Shown: positions 6,664-14,103, counted from the first letter of the stretch. The stretch is DNA of 16,262 nucleotides from Eggerthellaceae bacterium UBA5906 (GCA_002431805.1 DJEE01000166.1:1-16262); one strand, 5' to 3'. The notes: generated from the letters alone by a model not told the origin. Made by a program: numbers and translations.

Positions 6664-7590
6664 ATGGCTTCGAAGAAAATCAAGATCGAAGGTTCCGACG
6701 AAGGCGAGGAGTCGAAGAAGGAAAAGAAGCAGGCGCTTGCCCGCATGGCGTCGGGCACGCTGCAGGCAAACTCGTTTCGCATGTCGGTGGGCGCGCTTGA
6801 GCGTGCGCTGCTAGCCGAATACCCGGCCGCCGATGCGGAGGATTGGGATCGCACGGGCCTGCTGGTGGGCGACCCGGCCGCGCAGGTGCGCGCCGTTGCC
6901 GTGGCGCTTGACCCCACGGTTGCCGCTATCGACGCGGCGGCCGAGGCTGGCGCAAACGTGCTGGTCACGCACCATCCGGCGTTTTTAACCCCGCCCACGT
7001 CGTTTAAGCCGGCGGCGTCGGTGGCGCAAAACCCCGGGGCTGGCGTGTACCGCGCCATCGAGCGCGGCGTGGCGCTTATGAATTTCCACACCGCCCTGGA
7101 CGTGTCCGCTCGCGCCCAGCGCATGTTGCCCGGCATGCTGGGGCTGTCGTTGCGCGGCGTGGTGGAACCGCTGGCGGGCTGCGCGGAAAAAGGCTACGGC
7201 CAGCTGTGCGCCCCGGCAGGCGAGCACCTTACGCTTGGCCAGCTAGCGGCGCGCTGCACCAGCGTGTTCGGCCGCGCTCCGCGTGTGTGGGGCGACTTCG
7301 ACCGCTCGGTGAACACCGTGGTCACGTGCACGGGTTCGGCCGGTCCCACCGGCAAGCTGGCGCTGGCCGCCCACGCCGACGTTTTGGTGGCCGGTGAGGT
7401 GAAATACCACGACGCTTTGGACCTGTCGCAGGCCGGCATGGCCGTCATTGACCTGGGTCATGACACGTCCGAGCTGCCGTTTTGTCGCGTGCTTGCCGCA
7501 AGCGTGCGCGACGCGGGCGTGCCCGACGAGCTGGTTGTGGTAGTGGGGCAGCAAGACAACTGGGCCTACCCCGAGGCCGTGCGCGTGTAA
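6664..7590 (+). CDS. Nif3-like dinuclear metal centre protein (YqfO/DUF34 family)
   Basis: Nif3/DUF34 proteins are conserved enzymes with a dinuclear metal site; some are annotated as GTP cyclohydrolase I type 2, but the general function is unsettled. The 308-residue product has DWDRTGLLVGD (60-70), LVTHHPAFL with His103/His104, NFHTALD with Asp146, AGEVKYHDAL (Glu245, His249) and GHDTSE (His266, Glu270), together matching the family metal ligands. It lacks the large inserted PII-like domain of some YqfO proteins. Residues 1-~40 are a charged Lys/Glu-rich extension before the usual fold (SVGALERALLAEYP). ATG 6664 has AAGGAAGGA (6646-6654) 9 nt upstream, while the later in-frame ATG 6781 has no ribosome site, so the extension is probably real. 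The zinc-ribbon gene downstream is 65 bp away, a pairing seen in many bacteria. Confidence 0.9.
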   Translation: MASKKIKIEGSDEGEESKKEKKQALARMASGTLQANSFRMSVGALERALLAEYPAADAEDWDRTGLLVGDPAAQVRAVAVALDPTVAAIDAAAEAGANVLVTHHPAFLTPPTSFKPAASVAQNPGAGVYRAIERGVALMNFHTALDVSARAQRMLPGMLGLSLRGVVEPLAGCAEKGYGQLCAPAGEHLTLGQLAARCTSVFGRAPRVWGDFDRSVNTVVTCTGSAGPTGKLALAAHADVLVAGEVKYHDALDLSQAGMAVIDLGHDTSELPFCRVLAASVRDAGVPDELVVVVGQQDNWAYPEAVRV

Positions 7591-7655
7591 CGTAAGGAAA
7601 ACTGCGCTTGGCGCGCAGCCCAACGCCGCCAAGCGCCCGAACAAGAAGGACACTC

Positions 7656-8384
7656 ATGAACATCGATTCGGACGTTTTGGCAACGCTTTTGCACATGCAG
7701 GAACTTGACGTGCAGGTTATCCGCACGAACAAGAAGCTCGAGGACATGCCCGAGCGCAAGGTTATCTTGCAGTCCATGGCGAAAAAGCGCGCCGTGCAGG
7801 AAAAATCGGAACAAGTGGAGGCCATGGCATCGAAGGCGGAGGCCAAGCTTGCACGCGTAAGCGGCGAAGACGACGAGCTGAAGGAAAAGGCCGCTCGTAT
7901 TCAGGCCGAAATCGACGAGGTCAAAGGCGATTTCCGCAGCGTAGAGGCGCGCACGAAAGAGCTTTCCGGCGTGCAGAAACGTCGTGAGGCCTTGGAGGAG
8001 GACATGCGCGCCATTGACGCCGAACTTGAGAAGATCAACGCGGTGCGTGCCCAAATCAAGGCCATCGACGAGCAACTTGACGCCGCCGAGCAAAAGGCGA
8101 AGGCCACGTTTGTGGAAGAGGGCGGCAAGCTCAAGCAGCAGGTGGCCGACGTGCAAAAACAGCGCGCCGGCCTGGCCGCCACCGTGCCGGCCGACGTGCT
8201 GAAAATCTACGAGCGCACTTCAGGCGCAACCGGCGGCGTGCCGCTGGCGTTGCTTGGTGAGGGCGATTGCTGCGGCGCGTGCCGTACGCCCATCGACCAC
8301 GGTCGCATCGTGGACATGCGCAGCCAAGGCAACGTGGGCACCTGCCCGAACTGCGGCCGCATGCTCATCTTGAAAACGCACTAG
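7656..8384 (+). CDS. Coiled-coil zinc-ribbon protein (DUF164/zf-RING_7 family)
   Basis: The 242-residue protein has a long charged coiled coil (about 15-175, with repeated Lys/Glu/Ala heptads) and a C-terminal four-cysteine zinc ribbon: Cys206-x-x-Cys209 in CCGACRTPI and Cys230-x-x-Cys233 in GTCPNCGRML. This is the DUF164 architecture, often encoded beside Nif3-family genes as it is here. Members have been linked to nucleic-acid or protein binding; the function of this one is not known. ATG 7656 has AAGAAGGA (7643-7650) 5 nt upstream. An in-frame start at 7608 would lie in the intergenic spacer and has no support. No frameshift or missing zinc ligand is seen. It faces rpmB across a shared terminator. 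Confidence 0.9.
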   Translation: MNIDSDVLATLLHMQELDVQVIRTNKKLEDMPERKVILQSMAKKRAVQEKSEQVEAMASKAEAKLARVSGEDDELKEKAARIQAEIDEVKGDFRSVEARTKELSGVQKRREALEEDMRAIDAELEKINAVRAQIKAIDEQLDAAEQKAKATFVEEGGKLKQQVADVQKQRAGLAATVPADVLKIYERTSGATGGVPLALLGEGDCCGACRTPIDHGRIVDMRSQGNVGTCPNCGRMLILKTH

Positions 8385-8431
8385 CAGACGTTCCGGGCAC
8401 TAAAACCCCAGGTCATGAAAACTTGCGCACC

Positions 8432-8496
8432 GCAACAACCTGCAAAACCATGCACGGAACAGGGGCGTGTTTGCTTGCGCGCTTGCAGGTTGTTGC
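8432..8496 (+). repeat. 14-bp perfect inverted repeat with 37-nt loop
   Basis: GCAACAACCTGCAA (8432-8445) and TTGCAGGTTGTTGC (8483-8496) are exact reverse complements in the convergent gap after the zinc-ribbon gene, ahead of the terminator at 8519. AAAACC follows the first arm within GCAAAACC and GGTTTTCGC follows the second, so a competing pairing is also possible. It is not the repeat family described elsewhere in the window. It may be a 3'-UTR structure or a small RNA. Confidence 0.55.
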
Positions 8497-8518
8497 GAGG
8501 TTTTCGCATATGAAACAA

Positions 8519-8554
8519 GAAAGGGGGCTTGCCCCGTCGGGCAAGCCCCCTTTC
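8519..8554. terminator. Bidirectional terminator between the zinc-ribbon gene and rpmB
   Basis: A perfect 16-bp stem (8519-8534 with 8539-8554) closes a CGTC loop. It runs from AAAGGGGG on one side to CCCCCTTT on the other, so it offers A-stem-T features in both directions. It lies 25 nt past the rpmB stop and ~135 nt past the zinc-ribbon stop. Confidence 0.85.
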
Positions 8555-8579
8555 GTTCCAGCTTAAGGTGCGGCGTTGT

Positions 8580-8771
8580 TTACGCGCGGGTAACCTTACC
8601 GGCCTTCAGGCACTTGGTGCACACGTTAGCCTTGCGGACGTGGCCCTTGCTATCCTTGATGGTGACCTTCTGGATGTTGGGACGGAACCAGCGGTTCGTC
8701 ACGCGGTGGGAGTGGCTGACGTTGCGCCCAGCAACGGGAGCCTTACCGCAAACTTCGCACTTCTTAGACAT
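8580..8771 (-). CDS. rpmB: 50S ribosomal protein L28
   Basis: L28 is a small structural protein of the large ribosomal subunit. The 63-residue product has the family pattern: SKKCEVCGKAP at the N-terminus, HSHRVTNRWFRPNIQ (21-35) in the middle and ANVCTKCLKAGKV near the end. The two CxxC pairs (Cys5/Cys8 and Cys52/Cys55) make it a zinc-binding, C+ type L28. The ATG at 8771 is preceded by GGAG about 10 nt upstream. The gene is alone on the minus strand, with its own candidate promoter (8874-8845) and a terminator just after the stop. It is divergent from the gls24-fakA pair, an arrangement also common in Firmicutes (rpmB next to yloU-yloV). Confidence 0.97.
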   Translation of the reverse strand: MSKKCEVCGKAPVAGRNVSHSHRVTNRWFRPNIQKVTIKDSKGHVRKANVCTKCLKAGKVTRA

Positions 8772-8805
8772 TACTCATCACTCCATGTACCTAGGTTGCA
8801 TGCAT

Positions 8806-8823
8806 CGGCGTATGAAAACGCCG
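8806..8823 (-). promoter_or_regulatory. Small leader hairpin upstream of rpmB
   Basis: CGGCGT (8823-8818 on the minus strand) pairs with ACGCCG (8811-8806) around a 6-nt loop in the predicted 5' leader of rpmB, about 35 nt before the ATG. Ribosomal-protein leaders often carry control structures, but this 6-bp stem is small and could be incidental. Confidence 0.25.
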
Positions 8824-8844
8824 CTCTTGCACAAAAGCCCTCCC

Positions 8845-8874
8845 ACTATAGCACACGCCTGTGCAAGCTCACAA
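8845..8874 (-). promoter_or_regulatory. Promoter for rpmB
   Basis: On the minus strand TTGTGA (8874-8869) and TATAGT (8850-8845) are separated by 18 bp, and the -10 box is preceded by TGC, an extended -10 motif. The predicted leader is about 70 nt. This is one of the better sigma70-type matches in the window. Confidence 0.6.
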
Positions 8875-8938
8875 GAATTTTTCGTGTATATGGGGCAAGC
8901 CGCCCCCGCGTGCATACCGTCTGCACAAATGCATGCGC

Positions 8939-8944
8939 TATACT
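8939..8944 (+). promoter_or_regulatory. Candidate -10 box for the gls24-fakA unit
   Basis: TATACT at 8939-8944 is a 5/6 match to the -10 consensus, 52 nt before the Asp23/Gls24 ATG and divergent from the rpmB promoter. No clear -35 hexamer is seen at 16-18 bp. Confidence 0.4.
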
Positions 8945-8995
8945 TTCCGGCATACAGTTTCGAGCCCGCATCTTCGCGTGCCAGAAAGGAACGCC

Positions 8996-9343
8996 ATGAA
9001 CGATACCATTCCCGGCAACCTTCACGTTGCCAACGATGTCCTGGCCGACATGGTCGGCAACGCCGCGCTTGAATGCTACGGCGTCGTCGGCATGGCCGCA
9101 CCTTCCGCCGCTGACGGAATCGCAAAAATCCTGCCCGCAAATCGCCTGCGCCGCGGCGTGGTGGTAACCGCCACCGATGCCGGCGTGCACGTGGCGCTGT
9201 ACGTGGTCATCGAATACGGCACCAACATCAACACGGTGTCGCAGAACCTGGTCGATCAGGTCACGTTCGTCCTGAAAGAATATGCGCGCGTCCCGCTCGA
9301 CGGGGTTGAAGTGCATGTGCAAGGTGTCAAGGTCCGCAAATAG
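8996..9343 (+). CDS. Asp23/Gls24 (YloU-like) family protein
   Basis: The 115-residue protein matches the Asp23/Gls24 (DUF322) family: an N-terminal NDVLADMVGNAALECYGVVGM, then a beta-rich core (GVVVTATDAGVHVALYVVIEYG) and the closing VSQNLVDQVTFVLKE with VEVHVQGV. Family members are small cytosolic proteins linked to envelope stress, and YloU is commonly encoded just upstream of the FakA/YloV kinase, as here (56 bp). ATG 8996 is chosen for AGAAAGGA (8983-8990) 5 nt upstream; longer in-frame starts reach into the promoter region. No membrane segment or signal peptide is seen. Its biochemical role is not established. Confidence 0.9.
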   Translation: MNDTIPGNLHVANDVLADMVGNAALECYGVVGMAAPSAADGIAKILPANRLRRGVVVTATDAGVHVALYVVIEYGTNINTVSQNLVDQVTFVLKEYARVPLDGVEVHVQGVKVRK

Positions 9344-9398
9344 CACGGCACAAGCGGCGCGTTTCGCCGCTCAACCCTTATGAAGGAGAATTTCATCA

Positions 9399-11030
9399 AT
9401 GTCTGATACCTATACCAGCAACGACCTGGTAAACGCCATTGCGGCCGCCAGCAAGAACTTAAGCGAGCGCAAAGAGGAGGTCAACCGCCTCAACGTGTTC
9501 CCCGTGCCCGACGGTGACACCGGCACCAACATGTCGCTGACGCTTGAGTCGGTTGTTGCGAACCTGGCCAAGCTGCCCATCGGTGCCACCGGCGCCGAAA
9601 TCCGCAAGGCCATCACCACCGGCGCGCTCATGGGTGCGCGCGGCAACTCCGGCGTCATCACCTCGCAGATCCTGCGCGGCTTGTGCGAGGGCTCGAACGG
9701 CTATGACGCGGTGAACGCCGAGTCTATCGACGCGGCGCTGGCAAAGGCGCAGGACGTGGCGTTCCACGCGGTGCGCAAGCCGGTGGAGGGCACCATCCTT
9801 ACGGTGCTGAAAGATTCCGCCGCGGCCGCAAAGCACGCGCGCAAGAAGAAGATGAGCCCGGAAGATGCGCTGGCTTATGTGGTTGAAGAGGCGTATGCCT
9901 CCGTGCAGCGCACGCCCGAGCTTTTGCCCGTGCTGAAGGAAAACGGCGTGGTGGACTCCGGCGGCTATGGCCTGGCCATTCTTATCGACAGCTTCGTGGC
10001 GGCCCTTACCGGCAAGGAAGGCCCGCTTGTTGACGAGCTGTCCATCGCGCGTAACGCCGCTCCGAAGGTTGAGATCGAGCAGATCAACGACTGGGAAGGC
10101 AGCAAGTACACTTACTGCAACGAGTTTTTGGTGGACTCCGACACGCTCGACAAAAACGAGGCGCTGGACTTTCTGGCCACCATGGGCGACTGCGAGCTGT
10201 GCGTAGGCGAGAACCCGAAGTTCAAGGTGCACGTGCACTCCAACACGCCCGACAAGGTGTTGGCGTACTTTTTGGCGCGCGGCCAAATCTCCGAAGTGTT
10301 CATCCACAACATGAAGCTGCAGTCCGAAGAGCGCACCGAGAAGCTGGAAGCCGAAGCCGCCGCCGAGCACAAGCCGCTGGGCTTTGTGGCCGTGGCTGCA
10401 GGTGCCGGCAACGCGAAAATCTTGGAGTCGCTGGGTGTTGACGTGGTGGTTTCCGGCGGTCAAACCATGAACCCCTCCACGAAGGACCTGCTTGACGCGG
10501 CGGCAAAGGTTAACGCCGACGCCGTTATCTTCCTGCCGAACAATAAGAACATCATCATGGCAGCGCAGTCGGCATGCGAGTTGGCCGACATCCCGTGCGG
10601 CGTGGTGCCCACGAAGTCGGTGCCGCAGGCGTTTTCCGCCATGTTCGGCGTAGACGCCAACGCAAGCCTGGAAGAGAACGTTGAAGCTATGACCGAGGCG
10701 TTCGCCGATGTGAAGTGCGGCGAGGTTACCACGGCCATTAAGGATTCCAAGGACGCAAACGGCAACCCCATTGCCGATGGCGACGTCATCGGTATTTCCG
10801 ACGGCGCAATCTACGCGGTGGGCAGCAACGTGTCCGACGTGGTTATGGGCCTGCTTGAGCACATGGAAGCCGAGGACTGCGACACGTGCACGCTGCTTGC
10901 CGGCCAGGATATGTCTGACGAAGATTTTGAGGCCCTGCAGGCGCGCATTGAAGAGGCTTACGAGGACCTGGAAATCGACGCGCATCGCGGCGACCAACCG
11001 CTGTACCCCATGGTGTTTTCCGTCGAGTAA
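9399..11030 (+). CDS. fakA: FakA-like fatty acid kinase (DhaL/DAK2 domain, YloV family)
   Basis: FakA phosphorylates fatty acids bound to a FakB (DegV-type) carrier, feeding exogenous fatty acids into phospholipid synthesis. The 543-residue product has the DhaL-type nucleotide site at the N-terminus: NVFPVPDGDTGTNM (32-45, with the Mg-binding aspartates) and GARGNSG (79-85), then VVDSGGYG (184-191). The middle domain has YTYCNEF (Cys240) and VHVHSN (His278, His280), resembling the zinc-ligand set known for FakA middle domains. The C-terminal third carries the SGGQTMNPST and FLPNNKNI motifs typical of the family. ATG 9399 has AAGGAG (9383-9388) 10 nt upstream. No fakB/degV lies in the window, so the partner must be elsewhere. 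A long antisense open frame across this gene is a codon-bias artefact. Confidence 0.93.
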   Translation: MSDTYTSNDLVNAIAAASKNLSERKEEVNRLNVFPVPDGDTGTNMSLTLESVVANLAKLPIGATGAEIRKAITTGALMGARGNSGVITSQILRGLCEGSNGYDAVNAESIDAALAKAQDVAFHAVRKPVEGTILTVLKDSAAAAKHARKKKMSPEDALAYVVEEAYASVQRTPELLPVLKENGVVDSGGYGLAILIDSFVAALTGKEGPLVDELSIARNAAPKVEIEQINDWEGSKYTYCNEFLVDSDTLDKNEALDFLATMGDCELCVGENPKFKVHVHSNTPDKVLAYFLARGQISEVFIHNMKLQSEERTEKLEAEAAAEHKPLGFVAVAAGAGNAKILESLGVDVVVSGGQTMNPSTKDLLDAAAKVNADAVIFLPNNKNIIMAAQSACELADIPCGVVPTKSVPQAFSAMFGVDANASLEENVEAMTEAFADVKCGEVTTAIKDSKDANGNPIADGDVIGISDGAIYAVGSNVSDVVMGLLEHMEAEDCDTCTLLAGQDMSDEDFEALQARIEEAYEDLEIDAHRGDQPLYPMVFSVE

Positions 11031-11052
11031 GGTGCGGAACCGTTGAGTTTTT

Positions 11053-11101
11053 ACGGCGTTTCAGCTTGCGGCTTTGTTGGGCTTGCACGCTGAAACGCCG
11101 T
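11053..11101 (+). terminator. Long-loop hairpin after fakA, likely terminator
   Basis: ACGGCGTTTCAGC (11053-11065) and GCTGAAACGCCGT (11089-11101) form a perfect 13-bp stem with a 23-nt loop, followed by TTCTGTATTT. It begins 22 nt after the fakA stop. The loop is long for an intrinsic terminator, so an attenuator or leader role for recG is also possible. A perfect TTGACA follows at 11110-11115, but no -10 box is seen at the right spacing. Confidence 0.6.
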
Positions 11102-11152
11102 TTCTGTATTTGACAAGAATTGGGCAAAGCAAGCGTTTTGAAGGTGGCGCGT

Positions 11153-13306
11153 ATGGACAGAGTTGCGGCTACGTTGGCGTTTGACCAGGACGTTTCCCGC
11201 GTAAAGCTGGTAAGTCCTGTGCGTGCGAAGGCGCTTGGCGCCATGGGCATCCACACCGTGCGCGACTTGGTCACGCACTATCCGCGGCGCTACGTTGACC
11301 TGTCTAAGCGCGAAACGGTGGCCAGCGCGCGCATCGGCGCCTCGTGCACCATCCAAGGCGCCGTCCATGAGGTGAAGCTGAAGCGCCCGCGCCCCAACCT
11401 TGCGCTTGTGGAAGTCTCGGTGGTGGACGAAACGGGCGTGCTCATGGTCACCTGCTTTCGCCAGCCATGGCTTAAAGACCAGCTTTCCGCAGGTGAGCGC
11501 ATTGCCGTGGCGGGTAAGGTGGAGTTCAACTACGGCTTCAAGCGCATGGTCAACCCGTATTTGGAGCCGCTTGGTGAAGGCCAGGCGGCCGAGGGCATGA
11601 TCATCCCCGTGCATCCGGCGTGCGAGAAAATCTCAGCCGCGTGGATGCGCCGGCTTGTGGGCAACGCGCTTGACGCTTGCCGCGGCAGCTTCGACCCGCT
11701 GCCGCTTGACCTGCGCGTGAAGTACCGCCTTATGTCGCGCACGCAAGCGCTTTCCTGCATCCACTTTCCGCAAACCATGGACGAGGCCGCCCAGGCGCGC
11801 CGGCGTTTGGTGTATGAAGAGCTGTTGCTGCTTGAGCTGGCGTTGATGGACCAGGCGCATCGACGCAGCGCGGGCGGCACGCCGGTTGCGCACGTGATAG
11901 ACGGCCCATGCGTAGCCGCGCTTGATTGCGTGATGCCCTTTGAGCTTACCGACGAGCAGAAGGCGGCACGCGCGTCCATCCTAGAGCAGCTTGCCGCGCC
12001 TAAAAGCGCAAACCATATGCTGCTAGGCGACGTGGGCACGGGCAAAACGGCGGTTGCTGCGTTTGCGCTGGCCGCGGCGGCCGACACGGGCACGCAGGCA
12101 GCGCTGATGGCGCCCACCGAGGTGCTGGCGCGCCAGCACGCCAAAGGGCTGGGCGCGTGGTTTGACCAGGTGGGGGTAACCTGGGGCTTGCTAACCGGTT
12201 CTACCCCCGCGCCCGAGCGCGAAAAGCTGCTGCAAGCATGTGCCGCAGGCAAGCTTACCGTGCTCATCGGCACGCACGCGCTGTTGGAAGACGACGTGCA
12301 GTTCAACCGGCTCAGCCTGGCTGTTATCGACGAGCAGCAGCGCTTCGGCGTGGAGCAACGCGCCGCGCTGCTTGCAAAAGGCAATGCGCCCGACGCGCTG
12401 TTCCTTACCGCAACGCCCATCCCGCGCACATTGGCGCTGGCCGTGTTCGGCGACATGACGCTGTCCTATATTCGCCATCGTCCGCACGATGCGGCGCGGC
12501 GCACCACGCGCGTGCTGGCAAAAGCCGACCAGGGGCAGGCCTACGACGCTGCCCGCGAGGCGCTTTCCCGCGGCGAGCAGGTGTACGTGGTGTGTCCGCT
12601 TATCGGGCAGGACGCCAACTCGCGCGATGAGCGCGCCGGCGGCAGGCGGCGCGCGGCTGATGAAGAGGCATACGAATACGCTTCCATCAGCATTGAATCC
12701 GACGGCGATTTTGCGGGCGACAATGTGACGGCCGCCACGAAAGAAGCCGCCTATTTGGCCGAAACCGTGTTCGCCGACTGGAACGTGGAGCTATTGCACG
12801 GGCGCATGAAGGCGGCGGAGAAAGATGCCGTCATGCAGCGCTTCCGCAACAATGAATGCCAGGTGTTGGTGGCCACCACCGTAATCGAGGTGGGCGTTGA
12901 CGTGCCGAACGCCACCGTCATGATCGTGGCCGACGCCGACCGTTTCGGCCTCGCGCAGCTGCATCAGCTGCGCGGTCGCGTGGGCCGCGGCGAAAAGCCG
13001 GCGCAGGTGTTTTTGCTTTCCGCCAGCAAAACGGAGGCCTCGCTTGCGCGCTTGGCGGCCATGGAGCGTACCGACGACGGTTTTGAGCTGGCAAAATACG
13101 ACTTGTCGCTGCGCCGCGAGGGCGATATCCTGGGAAACCGGCAAAGCGGGGCAAGCGTGCTGAAGCTGGTGAACATTGTGCGCGATGAGCGCGTCATCGA
13201 AGCTGCTCACGCCGATGCCGCCGCCATTATGGAGCAAGACCCGCAACTTGAAGCCCCCGACCACAAGGCCCTCGCGCTTGAAGTGCGCAAGACGTTCCCG
13301 CAGTAA
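11153..13306 (+). CDS. recG: ATP-dependent DNA helicase RecG
   Basis: RecG remodels stalled replication forks and Holliday junctions. The 717-residue product has an N-terminal wedge/OB domain (RVKLVSPVRAKALGAMGIHT 16-35, THYPRRYVDL) and two helicase lobes: Walker A LGDVGTGKT (291-299), PTEVLARQHA (321-330), DEQQRFGVEQ (393-402), FLTATPIPRTLAL, LLHGRMKAAEKDAVM, ATTVIEVGVDVPNA and the motif VI region HQLRGRVGRGEKP. The end has the short RecG C-terminus (RREGDILGNRQSG, VRDERVIEAA). ATG 11153 is taken because GAAGGTGG lies ~5 nt upstream; TTG 11120 is a less likely alternative. Residues ~486-530, between CPLI and LLHGRM, are a charged stretch rich in Arg, Glu, Asp and Ala, longer than in typical RecG, probably a disordered loop. 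The nearest upstream gene ends at a hairpin. Confidence 0.95.
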   Translation: MDRVAATLAFDQDVSRVKLVSPVRAKALGAMGIHTVRDLVTHYPRRYVDLSKRETVASARIGASCTIQGAVHEVKLKRPRPNLALVEVSVVDETGVLMVTCFRQPWLKDQLSAGERIAVAGKVEFNYGFKRMVNPYLEPLGEGQAAEGMIIPVHPACEKISAAWMRRLVGNALDACRGSFDPLPLDLRVKYRLMSRTQALSCIHFPQTMDEAAQARRRLVYEELLLLELALMDQAHRRSAGGTPVAHVIDGPCVAALDCVMPFELTDEQKAARASILEQLAAPKSANHMLLGDVGTGKTAVAAFALAAAADTGTQAALMAPTEVLARQHAKGLGAWFDQVGVTWGLLTGSTPAPEREKLLQACAAGKLTVLIGTHALLEDDVQFNRLSLAVIDEQQRFGVEQRAALLAKGNAPDALFLTATPIPRTLALAVFGDMTLSYIRHRPHDAARRTTRVLAKADQGQAYDAAREALSRGEQVYVVCPLIGQDANSRDERAGGRRRAADEEAYEYASISIESDGDFAGDNVTAATKEAAYLAETVFADWNVELLHGRMKAAEKDAVMQRFRNNECQVLVATTVIEVGVDVPNATVMIVADADRFGLAQLHQLRGRVGRGEKPAQVFLLSASKTEASLARLAAMERTDDGFELAKYDLSLRREGDILGNRQSGASVLKLVNIVRDERVIEAAHADAAAIMEQDPQLEAPDHKALALEVRKTFPQ

Positions 13307-13356
13307 ACTGTGGACAAGCAGGGTAGGGGCACACGGGTTGCGCGAAAAGCGGGACG

Positions 13357-13400
13357 GTACCTGACCCCTAAAAGTGAGACACGTACCCGACCCCTGTCAC
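13357..13400. repeat. Second REP-like repeat type with paired GTACC(T/C)GACCCCT
   Basis: GTACCTGACCCCT (13357-13369) recurs as GTACCCGACCCCT (13383-13395), a 12/13 direct match starting 26 bp apart. It is preceded by GGGACG and bounded on the right by GTGA (13374-13377) and TCAC (13397-13400). This GGGACGGTACCTGACCCC type of sequence resembles the targets of REP-associated transposases in many genomes. It lies directly upstream of repeat copy C, from which it is distinct. Confidence 0.55.
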
Positions 13401-13411
13401 ACTGCCGCTCG

Positions 13412-13500
13412 CGTGAACACGGGGACGGAGCGGGTGTTCACGAAGGCGTTTTGGGATAAGTTGTGGTAATCGTGAACACCCCTCCGTCCCCGCGTTCACG
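13412..13500 (-). repeat. 90-bp paired-hairpin repeat, copy C, with extended right hairpin
   Basis: Units are 13412-13442 (31 bp) and 13471-13500 (30 bp) around a 28-bp core (13443-13470). Read on the minus strand the core starts ATTACCACAA and contains ATCCCAAAACG, aligning to the plus-strand cores of B and D, so this copy is inverted. The right unit is extended: TTGTGGTAAT (13461-13470) and ATTACCACAA (13501-13510) add 10 bp, giving a perfect 17-bp stem with a 16-nt loop that ends 5 nt before the rsmD ribosome site. Confidence 0.88.
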
Positions 13501-13527
13501 ATTACCACAACAGCTAAGGAGGAACCA

Positions 13528-14103
13528 ATGAGGATCATTGCCGGGGAATTCCGCGGCCGCAACCTTGCCGCGCCGAAGGGCGACGGCACGCGTCCCACCA
13601 CCGATCGCGTGCGCGAGTCGCTGATGAGCACGGTGTACAGCGCGCGCGGCGGCTTCGATGACGCTTACGTGCTTGACGCGTTCGCCGGTTCGGGCGCGTT
13701 GGGGCTTGAGGCGCTTTCGCGCGGTGCCGCGCGCGCCGTGTTCTACGAGCGCGCCCCGGAAGCGTACAAGGTGCTGGTGAAAAACGTGCAGAACATGGGC
13801 CTTGAGCCGCGCCGCGCCACCGTCACGCGCGCCGATGTGCTTGAGCATGCGCCGCAGTTCTCGCGCCCGCCGTTCGACCTGATTTTCCTTGACCCGCCCT
13901 ACGCCTATCCGGCTGCCGAGGTGCTCGGCATGGTAGCGGGCTTAGTCGAGCGCGGCGTGGCCGCCCCGGATGCCCTGGTGGTGTACGAGCACGCGCTTAC
14001 CAGCAACGACGAAGCCGCCGAAGCCGCGGCTGATTGCAATTTCGAACTTGCGCAACGCAAGAAGTACGGCGATACTACCGTAGATGTGCTGCGCGTCGTC
14101 TAA
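13528..14103 (+). CDS. rsmD: 16S rRNA (guanine(966)-N2)-methyltransferase RsmD
   Basis: RsmD methylates N2 of G966 of 16S rRNA using S-adenosylmethionine. The 191-residue product begins MRIIAGEFRGR, as the family does, then RPTTDRVRESL (22-32), the SAM-binding LDAFAGSGALGLEAL (49-63) and the catalytic DLIFLDPPY (117-125). The start at 13528 has an excellent AAGGAGG (13516-13522) 5 nt upstream. Repeat copy C ends 27 nt before the ATG, and its 17-bp hairpin abuts the ribosome site, which could affect mRNA stability or translation. coaD follows after 48 bp, the usual rsmD-coaD pairing. Confidence 0.96.
   Translation: MRIIAGEFRGRNLAAPKGDGTRPTTDRVRESLMSTVYSARGGFDDAYVLDAFAGSGALGLEALSRGAARAVFYERAPEAYKVLVKNVQNMGLEPRRATVTRADVLEHAPQFSRPPFDLIFLDPPYAYPAAEVLGMVAGLVERGVAAPDALVVYEHALTSNDEAAEAAADCNFELAQRKKYGDTTVDVLRVV

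Noticed and set aside
6560..6814. 84-codon plus-strand open frame starting in repeat copy B
   Set aside because: It starts with the repeat-encoded VNTRSVPLFT, then overlaps nif3 out of frame into an Arg/Lys-rich nonsense sequence.
9459..10997. 512-codon open frame on the minus strand across fakA
   Set aside because: It is antisense to a well-supported kinase, its protein has no recognisable motif, and such long shadow frames are expected from strong GC third-position bias.
11110..11115. Perfect TTGACA upstream of recG as a promoter
   Set aside because: No -10 match lies 16-18 bp downstream (the sequence there is GCGTTT), so it was not listed as a promoter.
11530..12456. 308-codon minus-strand open frame opposite recG
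   Set aside because: It is a Ser/Ala-rich shadow of the RecG helicase motifs with no independent support.
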